IMG/VR virus record: IMGVR_UViG_3300028840_003855
Span: 1-32,487 of that record
DNA from: a virus
Direction: 5' to 3' (one strand)
DNA: 32,487 nucleotides
The translations under genes were made by a program, and so were the position numbers. The notes below the pieces were generated by a model, which saw nothing but the letters and a program-made list of their open reading frames with translations, was not told the DNA's origin and did not search any database. Shown here one piece after another: positions 1 through 8,248 of this stretch (its first letter is position 1; each line of letters opens with the position of its first letter).

Positions 1-213
1 TCTGATATATGCTATTCAGTCCATACCTCCAGGAGATGCAGTGTTATGAATTGGCTTAATGGAAGTGGTCTTAGTCAGAATACAGTAGACAAGATATATA
101 AGATACATAGGAAAATGCCCCCCCATGTAGCCCGGGCGCATAATGCAGTATTCTTGGATGATGACGCACTAATTGACATGAAGTTTGTAGTAGTAACAGG
201 GGAGAAGAAATGA
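1..213 (+). CDS. C-terminal end of an unidentified protein (partial)
   Basis: An open frame runs from the first base of the window to a TGA at 211-213, giving about 70 residues that end in GEKK. The gene starts before the window. The stop overlaps the ATG of the next gene (ATGA), which is typical of translationally coupled phage genes and supports the frame being real. I see no recognisable motif, and the visible part is basic with a mixed helix/strand composition. Function unknown. Confidence 0.55.
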   Translation, partial: SDICYSVHTSRRCSVMNWLNGSGLSQNTVDKIYKIHRKMPPHVARAHNAVFLDDDALIDMKFVVVTGEKK

Positions 214-1049
214 ATAACCTTAAGACAGTACACCCAGTGTCAGTTACAAGACAGCATGAGGCTATGATACCCAACCTCCTTAGCAGGTTGGATGATGACA
301 CTCCCATCTTATCCCTCAATAAGTGGGGAAGGACATTCAGACCCAGGACACTGACTGTATGCGACATCCTGGAGGTCATTAAGCTGAATGCCGCCTATAC
401 TAAGATACCTTATGACAATGGCTCATATGGGGCCGTTATCTGTATTGATGTCCTGGATAAGCTGCCTCAACCCCAGTTGATGGTGGATGAGATCTACAGG
501 GTTACAACAGAAGATCCACTTATCTACGTGGAGGTCCCATTCCTCCAGCCATATGACCATACCAGCAATAGCTACTACAGGTATACCCCCAGGGGGTTGG
601 AGTATATCATGAGGCCCTTTGAGATGATTGACTTTGGTATCTTTAACGGCCCAGGAAGCACTATGCATTGGGTATCCAGGATCTTCCACTCCCTTCTATT
701 CGATAGGGAGGGTGACCTTAAGTCCTTACATGAATTAGCTGGTAGTCCCAACTACCTGGAGGCTACCCAGATCTTTGGCATGGACTTGTCCTATCTGAAG
801 GGGGCGGATGACTTTTTAACCCAGAAGGAGCATGCAGTTTGCATTTCCTGTAGCTTCTATGGTATATTTAATAAGGGCAGTACTATGCTAACAGATAGTA
901 CTGACACCAGTAATGACACCAGTACTGCTGAAGATACTAACAATGTAGGGGGTAAGGAGGGCAGTGAGGAACTAGATGCCAAATATGAGCTTCGGCCAGC
1001 TCCGGAGCCTACTGAAATACCTGGACAACCAGGAACAGAGGGAAGATGA
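210..1049 (+). CDS. Class I SAM-methyltransferase-like protein, probably degenerate, with acidic tail
   Basis: 279 residues, starting at an ATG that overlaps the upstream stop. Residues about 73-85 (YGAVICIDVLDKL) match the post-motif region of class I methyltransferases. Residues 106-127 (YVEVP, then a YYRYTP-type segment) resemble the C-terminal half of Methyltransf_11-type proteins that are often encoded beside phage terminases. The glycine-rich SAM-binding motif I expected near residues 33-45 is not recognisable; that stretch reads PILSLNKWG. The protein may therefore be catalytically inactive or bind another ligand. Residues after about 225 are Ser/Thr/Asp/Glu-rich low complexity. The last 74 nt overlap the start of the terminase gene. 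The fold call is family inference; the substrate is unknown. Confidence 0.6.
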   Translation: MNNLKTVHPVSVTRQHEAMIPNLLSRLDDDTPILSLNKWGRTFRPRTLTVCDILEVIKLNAAYTKIPYDNGSYGAVICIDVLDKLPQPQLMVDEIYRVTTEDPLIYVEVPFLQPYDHTSNSYYRYTPRGLEYIMRPFEMIDFGIFNGPGSTMHWVSRIFHSLLFDREGDLKSLHELAGSPNYLEATQIFGMDLSYLKGADDFLTQKEHAVCISCSFYGIFNKGSTMLTDSTDTSNDTSTAEDTNNVGGKEGSEELDAKYELRPAPEPTEIPGQPGTEGR

Positions 1050-3000
1050 ATATAAGGGCTCAGTCCTTAAGCATGGCTTTGACCTGCAGGGCACTATAGA
1101 TGGCCTCCAGGCCGCGGACTGGCCAGTTTCAGATATTATTTATTACATCATATCAGCCAATCCATGCCTCTGGGCCCAATACTGGCTCAGGAACCCCATG
1201 GATCCCTCCAAGCCCCTCCATCTCTTCGACTACCAGAAGGCAATACTCAACTGTAATAATAGGAAGAAGCTCACCAGGTGCGGCAGGCAGATAGGCAAGA
1301 CTCTCTGCATGGCAGTGGACATTCTCCATACTGCCTGGACAAACAACTATGCCAAGATCCTCTACGTAGCACCCTACCAGGCCCAGGTTAAGGTCTTGTT
1401 TGATAAGACCCTTATGCCCCTCATTCATGACGTCCCTGAGATTAGGAACTCTATATCCAAGATGCCCAGCCATCCATACTACCAGGCTATCTTCAAGAAT
1501 GGGGCAGAGATCAGTGCTATGACTGCTGGTACCAAGTCGGGGCAGAAGGGTGCAGGTATTAGAGGCAACCCCGCTGACCATCTCTATCTGGATGAGATGG
1601 ACTACATGGGAACTGGAGCTATTAGCGCCGTTACTGCTACTACCTTCAGCAGGCCCAATGCCCGGATATGGGTATCCTCAACTCCCACTGGTAAGAGGGA
1701 AGAGTTCTACCACTGGGCGATGGACAGTAAGAGTGACTTCATCTGCAAGAAGTGTCAGAGGGAAGCCAGGGATGGAAGCCCATTTCATTATCAATCCCAT
1801 GTATCTCCCCTCTTCACTGAGGAGACTGATACATTCTACAGGAACCAGCTTCCTACCATTGAGTATATGCATGAAGTTCTGGCAGATTGGGGGGAGGAAG
1901 CACAAGGAGTCTTCCGGCATGGAGATATAGATATATGTCTTGAGTTAGGTATGACTATCCCTTCTATAGACCCAGATACAGGTGAGGAGGAATATGAGTC
2001 CTACGCCTATGAGGATCTAAGGCCTGATCCCAGGAACTTCTACGTCATGGGAGTTGATTGGAATACTGAGACGACAGGGGTTCAATTGTGTATAATAGAA
2101 TATAATCCAAGTGATGCGCCCGTCAATGGAGTTCCTACCCACCTATATAGGCTCTTCAGGACAGAGATAGTTAATAATACTGAGTTTACTGAGCATGGGG
2201 CTGTCGGCAGGGTTATGGCCCTGGATAAAGAAATGCCGTTGAAGTATATCTATGTGGATGAAGGGTATGGTACTATCTGGATAGAGGCATTGAAGAAGAA
2301 AGCCATTGATGCTGGTAGACTGTCATTGGCTGAGAAGATAAGGCCTATCAACTTATCTAGTACCATTGAGGTCTATGATCCACTGGACAAGACCAGGGTG
2401 AAGAAGCATATTAAACCATTCATGGTTAACCATGCTGCCAGAGTCATAGAGGGCCACAAGATGGTACTCCCTGACTTTGAGGATGAGAGAACCCTCCTTG
2501 TGGGACAGATGAGGGAATATGTTATTATAAGGAGGGGCGCATCAGGGAGGCCTGTATATACTGACAGCAATGAAGACATGCTAACGGCATGGATGCTTGC
2601 TCTCCTGGGCTTTGCAATGGAGTATAGTGAGCTTACTAACTATGAGTCCACCGACTCGGCAGCTATTGTAGAGGACATCATCAAGAGCAGGGCACAGGGG
2701 ATGGTTAGTACCAGGGAGATAGGCAGTCCGGCTACTGAGGATATATTACAGACTAAATACGGAATAGAGAAGAGACAAGGGGTCTTCCAGGAGTTAGTTG
2801 AGTCGTATGGCATACAATACAGTTATTCAAGGAGGGGGGAGACGCCCAAATTAATTGAGGTAGACGTTCCTGGAACAATAGTTCAGAATGACTTATCCCT
2901 GAAGGACAGGGAGTTAAGGGGCACCAGGGCAACAATCAGTCCTAGGTCGGAGGGAAGAGGCTTTGGTGGAAGGGCAAGTCCTGGAAGGAGAACATTTTAA
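976..3000 (+). CDS. terL: Terminase large subunit (DNA-packaging ATPase/nuclease)
   Basis: 674 residues. The N-terminal ATPase carries a Walker A-type motif RCGRQIGKT (101-109), a Walker B LYLDE (203-207) and a coupling motif SSTPTG (234-239). The C-terminal RNase H-like nuclease is indicated by VMGVDW (acidic D361), YIYVDEG (D428) and a late acidic NEDM (about 532-535). This is the motor that pumps DNA through the portal and cuts concatemers. The start has GAGG about 7 nt upstream; a second ATG lies three codons in. The gene overlaps the upstream CDS by 74 nt in another frame. The tail after about residue 600 is Gly/Arg-rich. No small terminase is visible in the window, so it is probably upstream. 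Identification is strong from the complete motif set. Confidence 0.95.
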   Translation: MPNMSFGQLRSLLKYLDNQEQREDEYKGSVLKHGFDLQGTIDGLQAADWPVSDIIYYIISANPCLWAQYWLRNPMDPSKPLHLFDYQKAILNCNNRKKLTRCGRQIGKTLCMAVDILHTAWTNNYAKILYVAPYQAQVKVLFDKTLMPLIHDVPEIRNSISKMPSHPYYQAIFKNGAEISAMTAGTKSGQKGAGIRGNPADHLYLDEMDYMGTGAISAVTATTFSRPNARIWVSSTPTGKREEFYHWAMDSKSDFICKKCQREARDGSPFHYQSHVSPLFTEETDTFYRNQLPTIEYMHEVLADWGEEAQGVFRHGDIDICLELGMTIPSIDPDTGEEEYESYAYEDLRPDPRNFYVMGVDWNTETTGVQLCIIEYNPSDAPVNGVPTHLYRLFRTEIVNNTEFTEHGAVGRVMALDKEMPLKYIYVDEGYGTIWIEALKKKAIDAGRLSLAEKIRPINLSSTIEVYDPLDKTRVKKHIKPFMVNHAARVIEGHKMVLPDFEDERTLLVGQMREYVIIRRGASGRPVYTDSNEDMLTAWMLALLGFAMEYSELTNYESTDSAAIVEDIIKSRAQGMVSTREIGSPATEDILQTKYGIEKRQGVFQELVESYGIQYSYSRRGETPKLIEVDVPGTIVQNDLSLKDRELRGTRATISPRSEGRGFGGRASPGRRTF

Positions 3001-3130
3001 TCATACCTTATTACTTAATAGCAGATAACTATGGGCCCGAACCTGTGCGCCCCCTGCAGGCTGTAGACTCTCAAACCTACTATCCCGGGCCCATCCCTCT
3101 CTATATTGACATCAATGGTGGGCAGGATCT
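3001..3130. repeat. Intergenic gap with a 9-bp inverted repeat
   Basis: This is one of the few gaps longer than 100 nt in the module. It holds a perfect inverted repeat: ATGGGCCCG at about 3031-3039 and CGGGCCCAT at about 3085-3093. The roughly 45-nt loop contains the 8-bp palindrome CCTGCAGG. There is no T-run after the second arm, so it is not a typical intrinsic terminator. It could be an RNA structure between terL and the next gene, or a protein or nuclease site. No ORF of note lies here. Confidence 0.4.
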
Positions 3131-4951
3131 ATGAGTGAATATAAGTATATAGGCTATAAGCCAAAATTGGGGCCGGATCCTCTCTTCATCCATGGCCAGT
3201 ACTATGGGTGGGATGAGGAACAGATGGGTGAAGCCCCTAGTGGTACCCCATACAGTAAGGACTTTGAAGGCACTGTTGGTCTATACCAGGCCGCCTTATC
3301 TACCTCTTCTTCATTAGATACAGCAGTTGATACTGCTATCAACCAGGTGTCTAATATGAACGTCCCTGTTACGGACCCAACCCTTGGCAGAGCAGTGAGG
3401 TCCATTAGTAATGGAGATCATGACAATTACATAACAGGGGAGGACTGGCTGGCTGCTCTATCGGCTGTGGGACTATATGGTCCGGCTGTCTCTAACCCAG
3501 CCTCCGTCTTTAGTGGTCTCCAGGACTATAACCTTACTGACATCCTGATGGACCAGCTGAAGTACAGGCTGGGCAAGTGGCTAGCGGACACCCTCAGGGG
3601 AATACCTGTGGTTGGTGGTAACATAGCAGACAGGATAGAGGGCGCTATTACAGACTACAGCTGGGAGGAGACAGGGGAAAAGCTATTAAGCAGGGAGGAT
3701 CTAAGGCGCCCTATGGGGATTGGTCAATTGGCTGCTGCGGGAACCGGAGGAAGGATCTCCAACTTTACCTCCCTGGTGCATGCGGATACAATAGTAAAGG
3801 CAGTCAGGGAAAGGATCAAGGATCCTGGAGTGAGGGACTACAACCCTGTTGCGGTGGAGTTACTACCAGTGGCTGACTCTATGAGGAGGCACCATAGCTC
3901 CACTATCAGGATACTCAATGTGGCTACTATAGGGATGGAAGTTCCTCTGGTAGACATAAGTAAGGTAGAGGTATCTGATACCACTGACATAGGGAATTGG
4001 CTGGTGGCAAATGGGGTAGATGTAGCTAAACCCGGGGTGGATGTATATAGCTGGGTCAGGGGTAACATTATTACTGACCACTTTGTCAGTAATGCTATCC
4101 AGGGGTCATCCAGAAGTATTGATGAGATCCTTGTCCTTCTAACTAACTGGGCTAATAGCTCTGACGTAGCATGTTGTCTTCTTGATAACCTCCTTGGGGT
4201 GTCCAGGTTCATGTCAAGTACTCACTTAAGGTTCCTGAAGATGCTGCGGCTGGGCATGACCTTTTCTTTCAATGGTCTTTGTATTGGGGCGGGGGACCTT
4301 ATCAATTCCCTGGTGGATCTGCTGAATATAGTGATAGAGGCAGCACTGGGGAATGTAGTAGCCACTCTGGAGAGGACACTTGATAACTGGACCATATCAG
4401 CCACTTCTGCCCTCAGGGACCAGGTAGCAAGGATGGGTGATACCATTAAGAGGTGCAGCCCATTTGATGAGCTGATAATGTACTCCCTTGATTCAATAGA
4501 TGACATGATCAGATCACTCAAGGCATATATGATGGACTACGTCAATATGCTCAAGCTTTCTCATATCAGGACTGACAGGTACCTGGTGATGGCCAGGAAG
4601 AGGGAGTTCTGCAGGGAGATGCTCCAATTGATTGACCTTCTCATTAAGGGGATGGAGACGGGGATTATGTGCACTGATCAAAGCAATATATCCAGGAGCT
4701 ACTCAGCTCCTACTTCCGCAGAAGTATATTCCTTTGTATCAAATAGTAACTACAGGGTTAATTTCACCTCCAAAGAGGCAGTAGAAAGATTTGGCTCCGG
4801 GCCATCCTCCGGTGAACTTCTCAGTAATATAGGAGAGTCCTCAGAACTAGATGATATAGATGACCTTAAGCTAATACAGAGGTGTAGGGATGTGCTTGAC
4901 GATGTGGAGCTGGAGCTAATAGCCAGTGCAGTAAGGGGGGTAGTAGATTAG
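3131..4951 (+). CDS. Unidentified virion-module protein (606 aa)
   Basis: I do not recognise this protein. It starts at ATG 3131 behind a weak GGGCAGG, and an in-frame TGA about 8 codons upstream limits any extension. It is mostly helical in appearance. A hydrophobic stretch around residues 370-410 (LCIGAGDLINSLVDLLNIVI and beyond) could be a buried helix bundle or a membrane-interacting segment. The C-terminus is acidic. The TAG stop overlaps the GTG of the portal gene (TAGTG), so the two are probably co-translated. Its place between terminase and portal suggests a packaging-vertex or injected protein, but that is positional inference only. Confidence 0.75.
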   Translation: MSEYKYIGYKPKLGPDPLFIHGQYYGWDEEQMGEAPSGTPYSKDFEGTVGLYQAALSTSSSLDTAVDTAINQVSNMNVPVTDPTLGRAVRSISNGDHDNYITGEDWLAALSAVGLYGPAVSNPASVFSGLQDYNLTDILMDQLKYRLGKWLADTLRGIPVVGGNIADRIEGAITDYSWEETGEKLLSREDLRRPMGIGQLAAAGTGGRISNFTSLVHADTIVKAVRERIKDPGVRDYNPVAVELLPVADSMRRHHSSTIRILNVATIGMEVPLVDISKVEVSDTTDIGNWLVANGVDVAKPGVDVYSWVRGNIITDHFVSNAIQGSSRSIDEILVLLTNWANSSDVACCLLDNLLGVSRFMSSTHLRFLKMLRLGMTFSFNGLCIGAGDLINSLVDLLNIVIEAALGNVVATLERTLDNWTISATSALRDQVARMGDTIKRCSPFDELIMYSLDSIDDMIRSLKAYMMDYVNMLKLSHIRTDRYLVMARKREFCREMLQLIDLLIKGMETGIMCTDQSNISRSYSAPTSAEVYSFVSNSNYRVNFTSKEAVERFGSGPSSGELLSNIGESSELDDIDDLKLIQRCRDVLDDVELELIASAVRGVVD

Positions 4952-7284
4952 TGGGCATCATTAGTAGTCCAAGCAATGGCAAAGGCTCTGGTACGGCAAT
5001 AACTCCAAACAGAGCTGACAGATTTATGGGGGCAGTAAGGAGCCTTTTCAATATTACCCCATCCTCTTCTGTAGTGGAGCTAGAGGAAGCTTCAAAGAAG
5101 CCCAAGGAAGTTACTGCCCACCCAGAGTCAGCCCGACTGGAGTATGGCAAGGTGACCAGGCCTGGTGGGAGTAAGGAGTGGAATGCCCCCGAATTTGACT
5201 TCAGTAAGATAGCCAAGTGTCTGGCCTCAGAGGCGTTCTTCCGGAGGATAGTTGATAAGTACATAGAGCTAATATGGAGGAACGGATACAGGATTAGTGG
5301 GGATAACCCCACCTCTACCAGTTACGTAATTGAGAGGCTGCGGCAGATGGCTATGGTTACCAGGACTCCCACTGATAAGTTCCTGAGGGAACTCACTCAG
5401 CAGGTGGTGACTTATTCCAACTGCTTTGTGGAGAAGGTGAGGAATGAGGATGCATCTGGGGGTAGAGTAAGGACTACCTTTGATGGTAAGGAGCTGAAAC
5501 CTGTTGCTGGGTACTTTGTGGTGGATGCTACAGGTATAAGGGTGGCTAAGAGGAAGAATGGAAGGGTAGAGAAGTACAAGCAGGTAAGGATAAGGGCTGC
5601 GGAGAAAGAGCCTGAGTGGAGACCGGAGGATATGATCCACATAGTAAAGGATAGGGAAGCAGGACTTACATTTGGCACTCCCATGGTAGCCCCGGTAATA
5701 GACGACATTCAGGCCCTCAGGAGGATAGAGGAAAATGCTGAGATGCTTGTCTTCAACCATGCTATTCCCCTCTATCAGTACTTAGTTGGGGACGATCTTA
5801 ACAGGCCATCCCCGGAGGCAATACAGAAGGCCAAGAGCACAGTCAGGCAGATGACTACAGATGGGATGCTGGTAACTCCCTACTACCATGAGGTAAGGGC
5901 AATTGGCGCCGAGGGAAGGGCGCTAAGGCTGGAGGGAATACTTGACCACTTTAAGAATAGGGTCTTTGCTGGCCTTGGTGCCAGTGAAGTTGCACTTGGA
6001 TACTCTGGTACGGCAAGTAGGAGCACTGCAGAGGCATTAGAGAGGGGCATGTTTAGCACTGTAAGGGAATTTCAGAATGTCCTTAAGACCGCAATACAGG
6101 AGGAAATTATAGCTGAGTTATTGATGGAAGGCGGATTTGACCCATCAGTTGAGTCCATAGAGTTTGCTTTCCCGGAAATTGATATTGATGATAGGATCAA
6201 GGAAGAGAACCACATTATTAACCTGTATAATGGAAACCTTATTACTGAGTCAGAGGCCAGGCTCCTTATGGGTAAGGATCCAATTAAACCTGAGCAGAGA
6301 AGTGACATGTTCTTCTGGAAGGTAGAGGTAATAAGGAATGTAATAAGGGCCGTGGATGAGCCCTTCCTCCTCAGTAACCCAGGCATCCTCAAGGGTATTA
6401 CCAAGGATCTGAGTGGGCGGATGGCATCTGTTAAGTCATTAGACATGCCAAGCAATCAATATGGAACCAAGATGGCCCCTGGCACATATAAGGACTCTGC
6501 CGCACTTACTACCCCTGTCCTGCAGGAGGTTGGAGTGGAAGTGGTAACTGACGAAATTACAGTGGAGGCAAGTAGGCTCCTTGAATCCCTTAACTATCAG
6601 GACTATGTAGCGGCCCTGAGGAGGAGATACAGGACAGCGGAGGATGATGCCAGGAAGCTCATAAGGGAGAGGTATGTTGATGGCATAGAGGACAGCAGGA
6701 ATGGAAATGGATACAGGGTAATTGACTCCCTCAGGGACTTTGATAAAGGCAGAATGGATATGATCCTGGATCTGACACTTGATGAGATGCTCAAGGACTC
6801 TGCCGGTTATGTCCTTCCAGCCTTCATGGCTGGAGTAGAGGATGCCTGCAGGCAATTAGGGGTGCAGAGTATAGCCTATAACTACTCTACTGATAGTACC
6901 TACCTTGCGGAGCAGTCCAGGAAGTGGCTTAGCTCCGCCTTCAGGGACCTTAAGTCCTCTGCAGAGGGGATAGTCAGGACCACATATGATAAGAAGGATG
7001 CAGAGGGCGCAATTGGTAGTGCCTTCGATTCCAATTACTATAGAATAAGACTGGGTGGTAGGAATGAGTTACAGAGGGCATTTAACATTGGTACATTCAG
7101 GGGAGGTCTCTTCCTGGGGGCTACTAAGTTCTCCATATCCCACTTCCCATTTGATTCGGATGGCAAGTGCCGGGTACATGAGGGCAAGGCATATGAGATA
7201 GGTCCTGATACGGATCTGGCGGCAATACCTCCTGGGTATATGACTCATCCACTATGCACTTGTAGAGTAAAGTTAATGAGGTAA
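4951..7284 (+). CDS. Portal protein fused to a MuF-like head-morphogenesis domain
   Basis: 777 residues. The GTG start overlaps the preceding TAG and follows a GGGGGG-containing ribosome binding site. Residues about 60-430 read like a phage portal (DUF935/SPP1-type style), with a central segment EDMIHIVKDREAGLTFGTPM and a later region with SRSTAEALERGMF. The C-terminal part has the pattern of the SPP1 gp7/Mu gpF minor-head family: DSDGKCRVHEGKAY, then PPGYMTHPLCTCRVKLM at the extreme C-terminus. Portals form the dodecameric DNA channel, and MuF proteins are minor internal head proteins that are usually separate. Here they are one chain with no stop between them. Next gene 14 nt downstream. 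Confident for portal, fairly confident for the fusion. Confidence 0.85.
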   Translation: MGIISSPSNGKGSGTAITPNRADRFMGAVRSLFNITPSSSVVELEEASKKPKEVTAHPESARLEYGKVTRPGGSKEWNAPEFDFSKIAKCLASEAFFRRIVDKYIELIWRNGYRISGDNPTSTSYVIERLRQMAMVTRTPTDKFLRELTQQVVTYSNCFVEKVRNEDASGGRVRTTFDGKELKPVAGYFVVDATGIRVAKRKNGRVEKYKQVRIRAAEKEPEWRPEDMIHIVKDREAGLTFGTPMVAPVIDDIQALRRIEENAEMLVFNHAIPLYQYLVGDDLNRPSPEAIQKAKSTVRQMTTDGMLVTPYYHEVRAIGAEGRALRLEGILDHFKNRVFAGLGASEVALGYSGTASRSTAEALERGMFSTVREFQNVLKTAIQEEIIAELLMEGGFDPSVESIEFAFPEIDIDDRIKEENHIINLYNGNLITESEARLLMGKDPIKPEQRSDMFFWKVEVIRNVIRAVDEPFLLSNPGILKGITKDLSGRMASVKSLDMPSNQYGTKMAPGTYKDSAALTTPVLQEVGVEVVTDEITVEASRLLESLNYQDYVAALRRRYRTAEDDARKLIRERYVDGIEDSRNGNGYRVIDSLRDFDKGRMDMILDLTLDEMLKDSAGYVLPAFMAGVEDACRQLGVQSIAYNYSTDSTYLAEQSRKWLSSAFRDLKSSAEGIVRTTYDKKDAEGAIGSAFDSNYYRIRLGGRNELQRAFNIGTFRGGLFLGATKFSISHFPFDSDGKCRVHEGKAYEIGPDTDLAAIPPGYMTHPLCTCRVKLMR

Positions 7285-7298
7285 CTCAGGAGGGAGGT

Positions 7299-7661
7299 AT
7301 GTGGATAGTGTCAACATCGCACCATATTTCATTTGTAATGGTTCTTGTTCTTGTAGTAGCAGCTCTTTCTGCTGTGGCAGAGATCATCTCTCCAGAGTAT
7401 GATGGTACCATGAGGGGACTGGAGCTAAGAGTTGAGGGATTGAGAGCTGATGTTGTAAATCTCAGGAAGTCAGTCGATGAAATGAACAAAAAGCTGGACC
7501 GCTTAAGTGACTATATTAGTGATAACAAAGTGGATATAGCCAGGTTGGAAGTGAGGACAGGGATAATAGCTGGAGTATGCGGCATCGGGGGAGGCGGGAT
7601 AGTCCTTGGTGGAAAGTACGCTATTGTCAAAAGAAATGGCAGTAAGAATAACGGTGGGTAG
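7299..7661 (+). CDS. Small membrane protein with coiled coil (XhlA- or spanin-like architecture)
   Basis: 120 residues, ATG with AGGAGG 5 nt upstream. Residues about 10-30 form a hydrophobic N-terminal segment (FVMVLVLVVAALSAVAEII). Residues about 38-82 form a heptad-rich region (LELRVEGLRADVVNLRKSV and on) typical of a coiled coil. Residues about 86-108 are a glycine-rich hydrophobic segment, followed by a basic tail. This layout resembles haemolysin XhlA-type or other lysis accessory proteins. A gene inside the head module is an unusual place for a lysis protein, so a structural or anti-superinfection membrane role is equally possible. Confidence 0.6.
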   Translation: MWIVSTSHHISFVMVLVLVVAALSAVAEIISPEYDGTMRGLELRVEGLRADVVNLRKSVDEMNKKLDRLSDYISDNKVDIARLEVRTGIIAGVCGIGGGGIVLGGKYAIVKRNGSKNNGG

Positions 7662-7672
7662 GTGGTGATAAA

Positions 7673-8218
7673 ATGTCATTAGGAGTAACTTTAAGGAGAC
7701 CAATATTCTACACCTCCCATAATATTGATGAGTTAGGTGTTCCTGGGACTAATCAGGCTCATGCATCTGGGATAGGATTTGCATTCAGTCTGGCATCAGG
7801 TACTACCCATGTAGTGGACCGGATTAATATAATGAATGTGGCGGTAACGACTAAGGTTGCTACCACTTTCAGGGTTAACTTCTTCTCAGAGTCATCCAGG
7901 GGTGGAGTTGCATATACTGACTCCACCTACGTGGGTGGGCTTGATATAGCAACCGCATCAGGGTGCCCGGAGGATCCATATGGCCATCCCAGCACAGGTG
8001 GAGTTTACTATGGAAATGCCTTCAATGCTACCTACAGCAATGGAGTGGCCTGTAACCTTCCATATCATACGTATAGTGCTACCAGTCCGGTGATAGCAGG
8101 AGACTTAACTCAGGGATGGAATGTCCATGCCACCATGCAGAACCTTGGTTCAGTGAGGGCAGCCCCGGTTAAGGTGGGGATATTGTATGAGCTGGCTAAT
8201 TATGCTGATACGTACTAA
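7673..8218 (+). CDS. Small beta-rich protein, possible capsid decoration
   Basis: 181 residues, ATG after GGTGGTGA. The sequence is rich in Gly, Ser, Thr, Val and aromatic residues, with alternating hydrophobic patterns (HVVDRINIMNVAVTTKVATT; VKVGILYELANY at the C-terminus). It has no charged helical parts, which suggests a beta-sandwich. It lies between the portal and the protease/scaffold genes. Decoration or minor virion protein is a positional guess; I do not recognise the family. Confidence 0.65.
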   Translation: MSLGVTLRRPIFYTSHNIDELGVPGTNQAHASGIGFAFSLASGTTHVVDRINIMNVAVTTKVATTFRVNFFSESSRGGVAYTDSTYVGGLDIATASGCPEDPYGHPSTGGVYYGNAFNATYSNGVACNLPYHTYSATSPVIAGDLTQGWNVHATMQNLGSVRAAPVKVGILYELANYADTY

Positions 8219-8248
8219 TAGTGGTAACATAGATGGTGGTGATACAGA

